A stretch of 64,000 bases of DNA, taken from the NCBI RefSeq assembly GCF_000196875.2, contig NC_014532.2:2170001-2234000 (forward strand), read 5' to 3'. The notes beneath the pieces were generated by a model, which had not been told where the DNA came from, made no database searches, and saw nothing but the letters and a program-made list of their open reading frames with translations. How positions within the stretch are numbered: the first letter of the stretch is position 1; every line of letters starts with the position of its first letter. The position numbers were made by a program, and so were the translations under genes. Positions 44,212-53,073 of the stretch are shown one piece after another. The stretch comes from Halomonas elongata DSM 2581 (GTDB lineage Bacteria; Pseudomonadota; Gammaproteobacteria; Pseudomonadales; Halomonadaceae).

Positions 44212-45381
44212 TCATGCCCCCAGCTCCTGCACTTCATCCAGATCCGCATGGACGACGACGCGATCCTGGTCGTCCAGCAGATGACGTGCACTGCGATTGA
44301 GCACGTCCACGTTGAGCAACAACTCGCCGCATGCCACTTCGTAGCGAACGACGTTGCCCAGCAGCCGTCGGCGACGGATGATGCCGTGGCAGCCGGGCCC
44401 CGCGTTGGGGGGCAGTTCGGCTGACTTGACGGGATCACGCCCCTGCGCAACGAGATAGAGCGCCTCGGGGCGCAGCGCCACCTGGCCTTGCTCGCCATGG
44501 TGCCCCAGCAGCGGCCTCGCCTGCCGGGCATCGAGCAGGTTGTAGTGCCCCATGAACCCTGCGGCATGTCGACCGACGGGACGGGTGTACAACTGCTCGG
44601 CATCACCCTGCTGGAGGATCCGCCCCTGGTGCATCAGGAAGATGCGATCCGATAGCATCATCGCTTCCTCCTGGTCATGGGTCACGAACAGCGTCGTCAG
44701 TCCCAGCGTCTTCTGGATGTCGCGAATCTGGTCGCGTAGATGCCGGCGAATTCGAGCATCCAGCGCCGACAACGGCTCGTCCATCAGCAGGATCTGCGGC
44801 TCCACCACCAACGCCCTGGCCAACGCCACTCGCTGGCACTGTCCGCCGGAAAGCTGGTGAGGATACTTGTCGGCATGCGCCTCGAGCTCAACCAGTCTCA
44901 GCACCTCCTCGACCCGATGCCGGCGGGCTTCGCGCTCCACCCGCTGCATGCGCAGCCCAAAGGCGACGTTATCGGCGACCCGCATGTTGGGAAACAGGGC
45001 ATAGTGCTGGAAGACCATGCCGATGCCCCGCTTGCGGGGCGGGAGATGGGTGATGTCTTCCCCGGCGATTCGCACGCTGCCCCGATCCAGCGCGGTCAGC
45101 CCGGCGATGCTGCGCAGCAGGGTCGACTTGCCGCATCCGGAAGGCCCCAGCAAGGTGATGAACTCGCCCTGGGCGATATCCGCCTGGATATCCTGGAAGA
45201 CCCGGGTGGCGCCGAACGCCTTGGCCAGCCCCTCCAGTTGCAGATAATCCGAGCGCGGAGGATTGACGGCATCCACGACGTCACGCGCCGACGTCGCCTC
45301 CCCGCGGCTCTGCGAGTTGAAGGGCATGGATGCAGGCCCCTCCTTGTAGACCGGGGAGCCCATGGCTGTTGACGGCATCAT
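44212..45381 (-). CDS. ABC transporter ATP-binding protein (PotA/FbpC-like)
   Basis: 389 residues. ATPase core: Walker A LLGPSGCGKST (78-87), Q-loop VFQHYALFPNM, signature LSGGQCQRVALARAL (Cys in place of the common Gln), Walker B ILLMDEPLSALD and switch His in VTHDQEEAMMLSD, then a TOBE-type C-terminal regulatory domain. A 45-residue N-terminal extension precedes the core. Start at 45381 overlaps the permease stop as ATGA. Last gene of a five-gene import operon. Confidence 0.88.
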   Translation of the reverse strand: MMPSTAMGSPVYKEGPASMPFNSQSRGEATSARDVVDAVNPPRSDYLQLEGLAKAFGATRVFQDIQADIAQGEFITLLGPSGCGKSTLLRSIAGLTALDRGSVRIAGEDITHLPPRKRGIGMVFQHYALFPNMRVADNVAFGLRMQRVEREARRHRVEEVLRLVELEAHADKYPHQLSGGQCQRVALARALVVEPQILLMDEPLSALDARIRRHLRDQIRDIQKTLGLTTLFVTHDQEEAMMLSDRIFLMHQGRILQQGDAEQLYTRPVGRHAAGFMGHYNLLDARQARPLLGHHGEQGQVALRPEALYLVAQGRDPVKSAELPPNAGPGCHGIIRRRRLLGNVVRYEVACGELLLNVDVLNRSARHLLDDQDRVVVHADLDEVQELGA

Positions 45382-46235
45382 GAGGCAGACTCCTTGGCAA
45401 GGTCCTGGCCCGACTGACGATTGCCCAGCCAGGTCAACACGAGAGTGAAAGCAAACAGGGTGACCACCAGGGCACTGGTGAAATGGCCGCTGGCGCCACG
45501 CATATTGTTGAGATACACCTGCAGGGTCTCGAAGCGCGTCCCCACCAGCAGGTTGGCAAAGACGAACTCGCCGACCAGGAAGGAAAACGACAGGAAGATC
45601 GCGATCTGCACGCCGACCCGGATATTGGGCAACACCACCAGGAAGAAGGCCTGCAACGGGCCGGCTCCCAGCAAGCGTGCCGCATCCATCAGCGAGACCA
45701 CATCGATGGCCCGCAGGCTGTTGGCAATGGCGCGATACATGAACGGCAGCACGATGGTGAAGTAGGTCGGAATCAGGATCCATGGCGTGCCCACCAGGGG
45801 TAGCGGCCCGCCGGCATAGAGTTGCAACAGCCCCACCGACGAGACCACCGGCGGTACGGCAAAGGGCATCAGGATCAAGCCATTCATCCAGCTATCCAGT
45901 CGTGGATAGCGGGTCTGGGCCAGGAAGGCCACCGGCAGGATCAGCACCAGGGACAGGGCCAGCGCACCCACGGCCACCAGCAGCGAGCGCACGAAGGCAG
46001 CCTGGAAGCGTGGCGTGGTCCATAGCTCGAGGAACCACTTCAGGGTCAGCGAATCCGGCAACAGGCTGGCCCCCCAGTGTCCGGCCAGGGCATAGCCCAG
46101 CGTCACCACCAGCGGCAAGGCCAGGACGACGAACACCCCGCCCACCACCAGCCTGTGAGGGTCGAGCCGCCAGCGGCGCCTCACGCTACCGGACGGCACC
46201 GAAGCAATCGTGGCAGTATCAGCGCTCTGCGACAT
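45378..46235 (-). CDS. ABC transporter permease, second subunit
   Basis: 285 residues, six hydrophobic helices, with the coupling-loop motif SLMDAARLLGAGPLQAFFLVVLPNI (split across residues about 195-220) of spermidine/2-aminoethylphosphonate/iron-type importers. Overlaps the first permease gene by 17 bases and the ATPase by 4. Confidence 0.88.
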   Translation of the reverse strand: MSQSADTATIASVPSGSVRRRWRLDPHRLVVGGVFVVLALPLVVTLGYALAGHWGASLLPDSLTLKWFLELWTTPRFQAAFVRSLLVAVGALALSLVLILPVAFLAQTRYPRLDSWMNGLILMPFAVPPVVSSVGLLQLYAGGPLPLVGTPWILIPTYFTIVLPFMYRAIANSLRAIDVVSLMDAARLLGAGPLQAFFLVVLPNIRVGVQIAIFLSFSFLVGEFVFANLLVGTRFETLQVYLNNMRGASGHFTSALVVTLFAFTLVLTWLGNRQSGQDLAKESAS

Positions 46236-47061
46236 GGTAGCTCCTGCGAAGTAGCCACTGCTGGATCAGGGTGACCATGGCCAGCAGCAGCACGAGAATC
46301 AGCGCCAGCGCACTGGCCAGATTGGGCTGCAGGAAGAGATCCCCCGACACCAGGTTGGCGATACGAATGGTCATCAGGTTGTAGCTGGTGTTGACCAGGG
46401 CATAGACCGTTGCGTAAGCCCCCATGGCATTGGCGATCAGAATGGTCAGGGTGCCCAGCAGGGCCGGCCACAACACCGGCAGGCCGATATGCCGCCAGTA
46501 GGCAAGACGCCCCGCGCCCAGCAGGCTGGCCGCTTCCTGCCACTCCGTGCGCAAGCCCGCCAACGCCGGAAACAACAGCAACACCCCCAGCGGAATCTGG
46601 AACCAGGTGTAAATGATGATCAGACCCGCCTTCGAATAGAGGTTGAAATCCTCGATGATTCCCAGGCGCTGCAGGGCCAGGGTCAACACACCATTGGCCC
46701 CCATCAGGATGATGAAGGCGAAGGCCAGTGGTACGCCGGCGAAATTGCTGGTCATGTTGGTGAAGGCCACCATCCAGCGACGTAGAGGCCCTCGTGTATG
46801 GGCGAGGCTATGGCAGGTCAGCCCCGCAATGGCCAGGCCGAGCAGGCTGGACACCAATGAGATTTCCAGGCTGCGCCCGATGGCCTGGCGAAAGAAGGGT
46901 GACACCGCTATCTCGTGGAAATGCCCCAGGCCCCAGCCTTCGTCCACGCGGAACGCGCTGATCGCGACCCACGCCAGCGGGGCCAACTGGAAGGCCGTGA
47001 ATACCACCACGAAAGGCAGCAACCACAACAAGGCCGGCGAGGCAGAGCGAAGCCCTTTCAT
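46219..47061 (-). CDS. ABC transporter permease, first subunit
   Basis: 280 residues with six helices and the coupling loop EWQEAASLLGAGRLAYWRH. GAGGAGGG ribosome site. The ATG at 47061 overlaps the phosphatase-like gene's stop (ATGA). Forms a heterodimer with the following permease. Confidence 0.88.
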   Translation of the reverse strand: MKGLRSASPALLWLLPFVVVFTAFQLAPLAWVAISAFRVDEGWGLGHFHEIAVSPFFRQAIGRSLEISLVSSLLGLAIAGLTCHSLAHTRGPLRRWMVAFTNMTSNFAGVPLAFAFIILMGANGVLTLALQRLGIIEDFNLYSKAGLIIIYTWFQIPLGVLLLFPALAGLRTEWQEAASLLGAGRLAYWRHIGLPVLWPALLGTLTILIANAMGAYATVYALVNTSYNLMTIRIANLVSGDLFLQPNLASALALILVLLLAMVTLIQQWLLRRSYHVAER

Positions 47062-47882
47062 GAGACGCCCTCCTCCTGGGCAAGCAATTCGCTCTGCAAC
47101 GGCTTGCCATGATCCAGTCCCATCAAGGTGGCCAGGGTCCCGCACAGGCGCCCCTGCTCGATGAGGGAAACCGGACGGTGGGAGAACGCCTCGCCCAACG
47201 TCCACAGCGGCACACGACGCTCTTCTTCCAGCGTGCCCGAGTGGGAACGGTCGGCATTCATGCCGTGATCGGCGGTCACCATCACCTGATAGCCCGCCTC
47301 CAGCCAGCGCGGCAGATAGTCGGACAGCGCGATATCGGCGTGGCGCGCCGCGTTGCGATACTGGGGCGAATCGCCACCATAGCGGTGCCCGGTATCATCG
47401 ATGTTCATGCTGTGCACCAGCAGGAAATCCGGATCGTTCAGTTGACGGAGCATCTCGGCATCGCTGAACAGATGGTCGTCCGGATAGTGATCCTGCCAAT
47501 AGAAGAGCCCGGCCTGGATGGCGGCATCCGGCGCTTGCCGAAACCGGTGCCGCGTGCGATCGAAGGGAGCCTCGAGGTAAAGCTCGCTCACCCAATGATA
47601 GGCCGCGGCCGCCGTGCGCTTGCCTTGCCGGGTAGCCAGGTCAAACAGGCTGGTGCCATGGGAACGGCGCACCACATCGTTGTTGACCACTCCGGAATCG
47701 ACGGGACGATCTCCGGTCAACAGGCACTCGTAAAGCGGCCGCGACATGGCCGGCAATTCGCAGTCCAGCGTGTAGTAACGCCCCCGGCCCGCCTCGCAGA
47801 GCGCATTGAGATAGCCCATGGCATGGTGACCGACGAGGTGGTTGAGCCCGTCGAGCACAATGAGTATCACGCGGTGTGACAT
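47058..47882 (-). CDS. Alkaline-phosphatase-superfamily hydrolase (phosphodiesterase/phosphonate hydrolase-like)
   Basis: 274-residue cytoplasmic enzyme (no signal peptide). Two-metal site of the superfamily: Asp11 in LIVLDGLNH, nucleophile Ser47 in LPAMSRPLYECLLTG, DDTGHRYGG (Asp and His), and TADHGMNAD (Asp-His). This is the NPP/phosphonoacetate-hydrolase branch by motif layout. Being cytoplasmic and embedded between the binding protein and permease genes, it most likely cleaves the imported compound, pointing to a phosphodiester or phosphonate substrate. The precise substrate is not deducible. Confidence 0.8.
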   Translation of the reverse strand: MSHRVILIVLDGLNHLVGHHAMGYLNALCEAGRGRYYTLDCELPAMSRPLYECLLTGDRPVDSGVVNNDVVRRSHGTSLFDLATRQGKRTAAAAYHWVSELYLEAPFDRTRHRFRQAPDAAIQAGLFYWQDHYPDDHLFSDAEMLRQLNDPDFLLVHSMNIDDTGHRYGGDSPQYRNAARHADIALSDYLPRWLEAGYQVMVTADHGMNADRSHSGTLEEERRVPLWTLGEAFSHRPVSLIEQGRLCGTLATLMGLDHGKPLQSELLAQEEGVS

Positions 47883-47935
47883 GGTAACTCCAGGCCGCTA
47901 CCCGGCACGGATAGCGGCAACGGTGACATGACGGG

Positions 47936-49018
47936 TTACTGCTGATGGATCAGCACCTGGGACTGCCACTGACGAGGCAGCTCGCGGGCACTCTGCTCCC
48001 AGGCCGCAAAGTCCTGGATCGGCCGAGCGTTGGCGTACTGCTCGTTGGGCAGCAACTTGTCGGCGATCTCGCCGGGCATCTCCAGGTGCTCGACCCGGAT
48101 CGGGCGTGCATAGCCCTCTGCCAGGTTGAGCTGCCCCTGGTCGGAGAGGATGAATTCACGGGCCAGCTTGGCCGCATTGGGATGCGCCGCATGCCGGTTG
48201 ATGATGGTGGCGTAGCCCGAAGTCACCGACGCATCGGAGGGAATCACCACCTCGAAGGCATCCGGGTTGATCTGGTCACGGTAGTTCAGGGCATTGAAGT
48301 CCCACATCAACGCGACCTCGATCTCGCCCTTCTCGAGATTGGCAATGCTGGGATCGGCCAGCGACAGGCGCCCCTGGCGGGCCAGTTCGGCGAAAACCTC
48401 GAGGCCGGGTGCCAGGTCTGCCTCGCTGCCATCGTTGGCATAGGCAGCGGCCAGCAAGGCGTTATTGGCCTGAGATGCCTGCCCCACAGCACCAACCGCA
48501 ACCATATAGTCACCTTCGCCGAGATCGGCGAACGAGCCGGGACGCTGGTCTTCCGGCACCAGTTCCTTGTTGATCATGAAAGCGATGGTACCGGTATAAC
48601 CGAGCATCCAGTGCCCGTCCTCATCCTTGGCCCAGTCGGGAATCTCTTCCCAGGTGCTCGGCTTGTATGGCTGAGTGACACCCTGCTCCACCGCGATGGG
48701 ACCGAACGCGAATCCCACATCCCCGATATCGGCCGTGGCATTCTCGCCCTCGGCCTTGAACTTGGCCACCTCCTCGGCCGAGCTCATGTCGGTATCCATG
48801 TGCTCCAGGCCATACTCGGTCTTCAGGTCGTGCCAGGTATCCTTCCAGTTGGCCCAGGAGTCCGGCATCCCGACACTGTCGACACGCCCTTCCTGCTGGG
48901 CGGCCTCGATGAGGGCCGTCAGATCCGACGGATCGGCCTGGACACTACCGGCCATGAGAGTGGCACCCAGGGCACAGCCCAGAGCCAGACGAGGAAGGGG
49001 CAAGCGACGCGGCAGCAT
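47936..49018 (-). CDS. ABC transporter substrate-binding protein
   Basis: 360 residues with a signal peptide (cleavage after VQA, about residue 28). Bilobal binding protein of the spermidine/iron/2-aminoethylphosphonate class: SSAEEVAKFKAEGENATADIGDVG early, GYTGTIAFMINKELVPE and EVALMWDFNALNYRD. The ATG at 49018 follows AAGGAG. First gene of the operon; directly preceded by an operator copy at 49059-49074. Confidence 0.87.
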   Translation of the reverse strand: MLPRRLPLPRLALGCALGATLMAGSVQADPSDLTALIEAAQQEGRVDSVGMPDSWANWKDTWHDLKTEYGLEHMDTDMSSAEEVAKFKAEGENATADIGDVGFAFGPIAVEQGVTQPYKPSTWEEIPDWAKDEDGHWMLGYTGTIAFMINKELVPEDQRPGSFADLGEGDYMVAVGAVGQASQANNALLAAAYANDGSEADLAPGLEVFAELARQGRLSLADPSIANLEKGEIEVALMWDFNALNYRDQINPDAFEVVIPSDASVTSGYATIINRHAAHPNAAKLAREFILSDQGQLNLAEGYARPIRVEHLEMPGEIADKLLPNEQYANARPIQDFAAWEQSARELPRQWQSQVLIHQQ

Positions 49019-49058
49019 GGTGTGGCTCCTTGCAAGAATCGTGAGAGGCAAATCTTCG

Positions 49059-49074
49059 CCTGGTCTAGTTCAGG
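49059..49074. promoter_or_regulatory. Putative GntR/UTRA operator, copy 1
   Basis: CCTGGTCTAGTTCAGG: partly symmetric around CTAG, similar in form to GntR/HutC operators (GTCTAGAC). It lies 41 bases upstream of the binding-protein gene. Its core TGGTCTAGTTCA recurs inverted at 49228-49239. Confidence 0.7.
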
Positions 49075-49227
49075 CAGTGGCAAGGAGGACTCTAGAGACG
49101 CTTTATGACGCCACGGTGTCAGATACGTGGCAGCCACGTTGCGCATGACAACAGGGCATTTCATCCTGCTGAAACAGAAAGGCCGCTAGACTGAGATGGA
49201 AAGATTCACGTCATGAACCACGCAAGC

Positions 49228-49239
49228 TGAACTAGACCA
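49228..49239. promoter_or_regulatory. Putative GntR/UTRA operator, copy 2
   Basis: TGAACTAGACCA, exact reverse complement of the core of copy 1, 20 bases before the gntR ATG. Two identical sites facing each divergent gene suggest autoregulation and control of the import operon. Confidence 0.7.
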
Positions 49240-49259
49240 AGAAACCATCTCGAGATCTC

Positions 49260-50027
49260 ATGCCTTCAATGCCAGCAGCTTCCGCAAACCCGCTTCGCTC
49301 ATCAGACATGCCCGCCAGTCAGCAAGCCCATGACCTGCGGATGACATTGTGGGAACTGCTGACCCAGCACACCCTGCGCCCCGGTGACCGCTTGCCCTCC
49401 GAGCGGCAACTGCTGGAGTACCTGAACACGACGCGAATCACCCTGCGCGAGGCGCTTTCACAACTGGAAGCCGAGGGACGCATCTACCGGGAAAGCCGCC
49501 GCGGCTGGTTCCTCTCTCCCCCACGCCTGCGCTACGACCTGCTCGCCGGTCTGCCCTTCCACGAGATGGTCGAATCGCAACGGCGCCGCGCCGCCACCGA
49601 GCTGCTGGAAGCCAGTGAAACGGCCGCCTCGACGACGGTCGCCAGGCGCTTGGGCATGGCGGAAGGAACGCCGGTCTACCGCATCGTCAGAGCCAGAAGC
49701 ATCGACGGTCGTCGAGTGCTCTATGTCGAACATCACCTCAGGGTCGACTGCTTTCCCGGCATCCTCGCGTTCGACCTTGCCGCCTGCTCGCTGACCGAAC
49801 TCTATCGGCGGGAATACGCCATCCGGGTCAGCCGCGTCAGCTTCGAACTGGGATCCACGGTGCTGGGCAATCAAGCCGCCGCCGCCCTGTACGCCGCGCC
49901 GGGCAGCCCGGTGCAACGCATCACCCGCATCAACCATGACCAGAACGGCCGTATGGTGGATTGCGACGACGAATACTGGCGACACGACGCCATCGAACTC
50001 ACCCTGAGCGCCGCGCCGCAATCCTGA
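49260..50027 (+). CDS. GntR/HutC-family regulator with UTRA domain
   Basis: 255 residues: winged helix-turn-helix (LRPGDRLPSERQLLEYLNTTRITLREALSQLE, given in two parts by residues about 38-68) followed by a UTRA effector domain (YRIVRARSIDGRRVLYVEHHL, LYRREYAIRVSR). Divergent to the ABC/phosphatase operon; close in kind to PhnR-type regulators of 2-aminoethylphosphonate uptake. Alternative starts exist at Met4 and Met17 (49308), the latter nearer the usual N-terminus. Confidence 0.85.
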   Translation: MPSMPAASANPLRSSDMPASQQAHDLRMTLWELLTQHTLRPGDRLPSERQLLEYLNTTRITLREALSQLEAEGRIYRESRRGWFLSPPRLRYDLLAGLPFHEMVESQRRRAATELLEASETAASTTVARRLGMAEGTPVYRIVRARSIDGRRVLYVEHHLRVDCFPGILAFDLAACSLTELYRREYAIRVSRVSFELGSTVLGNQAAAALYAAPGSPVQRITRINHDQNGRMVDCDDEYWRHDAIELTLSAAPQS

Positions 50028-50068
50028 GCGATAACATCAGGCAGGCGCGTTGCTCCCCTGCACCCTAG

Positions 50069-50962
50069 CTACCATGCTGCGTAGACCGAGGTGATCCAGT
50101 CCAGGAAGACCCGCACGCGGGGCGATAGCTGACGTCGCTGAGGATAGACCGCGTGCAGCGGCAGCGTCGGTTTGGGCCACTCAGGAAGGACCTCCACGAG
50201 CTCTCCCCGCTCGATCAGGGGCGCGACATGAAAGCGTGGCAGTTGAATCATGCCGCATCCCTGGCGAGCACTCTCCACATAGGTCGAGGCATCGTTGACC
50301 GTGATCCAGCCACCGACCTCGAAAGCCCGGGAACGGCCATCCACGATCACATCCAGAGTGCTGTCCACCGCATTGTTGCCAGAGAAGAAATTAACCACCT
50401 GGTGCTTGTGAAGCTCGTCGGGATGACGCGGATACCCGGCGCTCTCCAGGTATGCCGGGCTGGCACAGATCGTCTGGGGCATTTCGGCAAGCTTGCGGGC
50501 GACCAGGCTGGAATCCGCCGGGGCTCCGGAGCGCAGCGCACAATCCACTCCCTCTCCCACCAGATCCACGAACCGGTCCCCGCTGGTCAGAATCAGCTCC
50601 AAGCGCGGATAGCGGCGATGGAACTCCTGAATGCGCGGCAACACGATCAGCCGGGCCTGGGCGCCATGCATCTCGACACGCAAGACACCGTCGGGATTAT
50701 CGGCGACCGGCTTCAGGGCCGCCTCGGCATCCTCCAGCTCCGCCAGGAGACGCACGCAACGCTCATGGAATGCCTTGCCCTCGGGGGTGGGACGTACCTG
50801 CCGCGTCGTGCGTTCCAGCAGGCGTACACCCAACCGGCTTTCCATCCGCTGAATGGCCAGGGTGGCGGTCGCTCGGGGAATATCGAGCCCGTTGGCTGCC
50901 TTGGTGAAGCTACCGCTCTCCACGATGCGCACGAAAAGGGTCATCGCCTCGAACCGATCCAT
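50069..50962 (-). CDS. LysR family transcriptional regulator
   Basis: 297 residues; N-terminal helix-turn-helix (MTLFVRIVESGSFTKAANGL, PRATATLAIQRMESRLG) of the CrgA/YhjC-type LysR subgroup that commonly regulates adjacent oxidoreductases. Divergent from the SDR gene, 104 bases away, with ATTC-GCGT-GAAT (51009-51020) in between as a possible site. Confidence 0.9.
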   Translation of the reverse strand: MDRFEAMTLFVRIVESGSFTKAANGLDIPRATATLAIQRMESRLGVRLLERTTRQVRPTPEGKAFHERCVRLLAELEDAEAALKPVADNPDGVLRVEMHGAQARLIVLPRIQEFHRRYPRLELILTSGDRFVDLVGEGVDCALRSGAPADSSLVARKLAEMPQTICASPAYLESAGYPRHPDELHKHQVVNFFSGNNAVDSTLDVIVDGRSRAFEVGGWITVNDASTYVESARQGCGMIQLPRFHVAPLIERGELVEVLPEWPKPTLPLHAVYPQRRQLSPRVRVFLDWITSVYAAW

Positions 50963-51066
50963 ACGAATTGTTTTTCCTGGCTGAATAGTCTTTGCAGATT
51001 AGCTGATTTATTCGCGTGAATGGAATGCCAATACTGGGCAGCGTCAACCCAACGAGGAACGGATCA

Positions 51067-51807
51067 ATGACCGACACAACGCAGCAAGTCGCACTGGTGA
51101 CCGGAGCTTCCCGTGGCATCGGCCGTGCCATCGCCCTCAAGCTCGCCGAGGATGGTTTCGCCGTCGTGGTGAACTATGCCGGCAATGCCGAACTGGCAAA
51201 CCAGACCGTGACCGAGATCGAAGCGAACGGTGGCCGCGGAGTGGCACTACAGGCCGATATCGGCGATTCGGCGTCCGTCATTCGGCTTTTCGACCAAGCA
51301 CTGGAAGCGTTCGGACGCCTCGACGTCGTGGTCAACAATGCCGGCACCCTGCAGATGGCGAACATCACCACCGACAATGTCGAGGTCCTCGACCGTACGC
51401 TCGCCACCAACCTCCGCGGCAGTTGGCTGGTGATGGCCAAGGCCGCCGAAACATTGCGCGAGGGTGGGCGCATCATCGCCCTGTCATCGAGCGTGCTGGC
51501 GAAATCCTTCCCCGCCTACGGTGCCTACATTGCCAGCAAAGCCGGTGTCGAGGGGCTGATCAAGGTGCTGGCCAATGAACTGCGCGGGCGCAACATCACC
51601 GTCAACGGCGTGGCACCCGGCCCCGTGGCCACCGAGCTGTTCTTCGAAGGCAAGAGCGACGAGCAGGTCGCCTCGATCGCTGCCATGGCCCCGCTTGAGC
51701 GCCTGGGACAACCGGAGGAAATTGCCGATGCCGTCGCCTTCCTGGCCGGGCCGCAAGGCGGCTGGATCAATGGGCAGGTGCTACGCGCCAACGGCGGTTT
51801 CTCCTGA
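51067..51807 (+). CDS. Short-chain dehydrogenase/reductase
   Basis: 246-residue SDR. NAD(P) motif TGASRGIGR (12-20), NNAG (90-93), catalytic Ser141, Tyr154 and Lys158 (YGAYIASKAG). The Ala-Gly-Asn after the second strand (VNYAGNAE) suggests NADP. The ATG at 51067 follows GAGGAACGG. Probably controlled by the divergent LysR; substrate unknown. Confidence 0.88.
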   Translation: MTDTTQQVALVTGASRGIGRAIALKLAEDGFAVVVNYAGNAELANQTVTEIEANGGRGVALQADIGDSASVIRLFDQALEAFGRLDVVVNNAGTLQMANITTDNVEVLDRTLATNLRGSWLVMAKAAETLREGGRIIALSSSVLAKSFPAYGAYIASKAGVEGLIKVLANELRGRNITVNGVAPGPVATELFFEGKSDEQVASIAAMAPLERLGQPEEIADAVAFLAGPQGGWINGQVLRANGGFS

Positions 51808-51829
51808 TGCAGCCAGGGGCGTGATCAGG

Positions 51830-51858
51830 GCCTCGGTACCACGAGCGGTTACCGAGGC
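51830..51858. terminator. Hairpin between SDR and type VI locus
   Basis: GCCTCGGTA / TACCGAGGC, 9-base perfect stem with 11-base loop between convergent genes, no U-run. Confidence 0.5.
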
Positions 51859-51867
51859 TCTCGACGT

Positions 51868-53073
51868 TCAGCGCTGGGTATTTTGCTGGTCTGACGAGCT
51901 TTCCGACGAGGCTGCGTCGGGGCGCTCAACGAAACGAACGTTCTTGGTGGGCGCATGCGCGTAGGCGTTGACGTCTTCGGGCTCGGCGGTGTAGCTGTCC
52001 TCATAGCCTGGCACCGACTGGGCCATCAGGTCGGGGCGGCTGCCCCAGGGAGCGGCATTCACCTTCTCGTGATGCTCATCGCGAAGGCGCTTCAGCTCCT
52101 TCTCGTCCACCTTGGCGTAGAGATCACGCCAATAGGTGGCCGGGCGACCACGCTTGCCAGCCTCGTCATAGGCCCGAGTGGTCGGGTCGAGATGACGAAA
52201 CGGCTCGAGCCGGGGAATGTCCGGCAGCGGCTGGCTGACGTCCATGAAGCGGCTCAGCATGTCCCACATGGCATAACGCTCGGCGATGCTGCCGGTATCA
52301 GTGGGAAAGGTGAATTCCAACGGCAGGCCGCTACGCTTGTCCTTGCTGAACTGCGGATAGCGGTGGCGCACCTTGAGGGTATGGCGCTGGTTGCCCTTCA
52401 TGTCCGCCGCCATCTCGATAAAGGCATCGAACTCGTAGAAGGGAAAGTTGCCCTGAAAGCTCTTGACCAGGCCGGAACGGCGGCAGAAGGCGACATCGTC
52501 CGACCAGTTCTGGTTGCTCTTGTAGAAACGAATACCCTGAGTCTCGTAGAGTCTTCTCAGCAACGTAGAAACACCGCAAACCCCAGCAACACTCAACGGA
52601 ATAACAAGCATGGAAAAGGAGAAGCCGTTCTTAGGCCAAAACAGTTCCGCAAAAACCTCCACCCCTAAGACGACTAACGCCGCGCCTAAAAAAAACCACC
52701 CTCCCCCTATGCGCCCCCCCGGCCCAATAAAGCTAAGAAGGTGCGTCCAGAAAACGAACCAGAAACGAAAGAAACGATAGATCAGGCTGATATCTTCATC
52801 GACAAACTGCGACCAGCGTAACTCGTTGATCATCGAATAGTCGTGAAAATCCTTCTCCCCCATGTACTTGAAGTGACGGTACCAGGCTTCTGAATACTCA
52901 TATTCATACTCTGAAGGATTCACGCCGATATAGTGCCCCCACGGTAGGCGCGCCATATCGAAGGCGTCACCCAGTTTACCGAGCTTGCCCTTGGGGGGCG
53001 GCGCCTGGCAAGGGATACGATCCGCCGTGAAGGCCGTCTCCTCGTATCCTTCCGGCTGCACAGCGTCCGTCAT
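51868..53073 (-). CDS. Membrane protein coupled to type VI effector; candidate immunity protein
   Basis: 401 residues. A soluble N-terminus (~105 residues) precedes three hydrophobic segments (about residues 106-120, 124-148, 152-168), then a large cytoplasmic domain. I do not firmly recognise the family; the topology resembles DUF6708-type proteins found next to type VI effectors. The ATG overlaps the effector stop as ATGA, so the two are translated together. That coupling and the membrane location fit an immunity protein against a membrane-acting toxin, but a co-effector or accessory role is possible. The hydrophobic part is locally AT-rich compared with the rest of the gene. Confidence 0.6.
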   Translation of the reverse strand: MTDAVQPEGYEETAFTADRIPCQAPPPKGKLGKLGDAFDMARLPWGHYIGVNPSEYEYEYSEAWYRHFKYMGEKDFHDYSMINELRWSQFVDEDISLIYRFFRFWFVFWTHLLSFIGPGGRIGGGWFFLGAALVVLGVEVFAELFWPKNGFSFSMLVIPLSVAGVCGVSTLLRRLYETQGIRFYKSNQNWSDDVAFCRRSGLVKSFQGNFPFYEFDAFIEMAADMKGNQRHTLKVRHRYPQFSKDKRSGLPLEFTFPTDTGSIAERYAMWDMLSRFMDVSQPLPDIPRLEPFRHLDPTTRAYDEAGKRGRPATYWRDLYAKVDEKELKRLRDEHHEKVNAAPWGSRPDLMAQSVPGYEDSYTAEPEDVNAYAHAPTKNVRFVERPDAASSESSSDQQNTQR

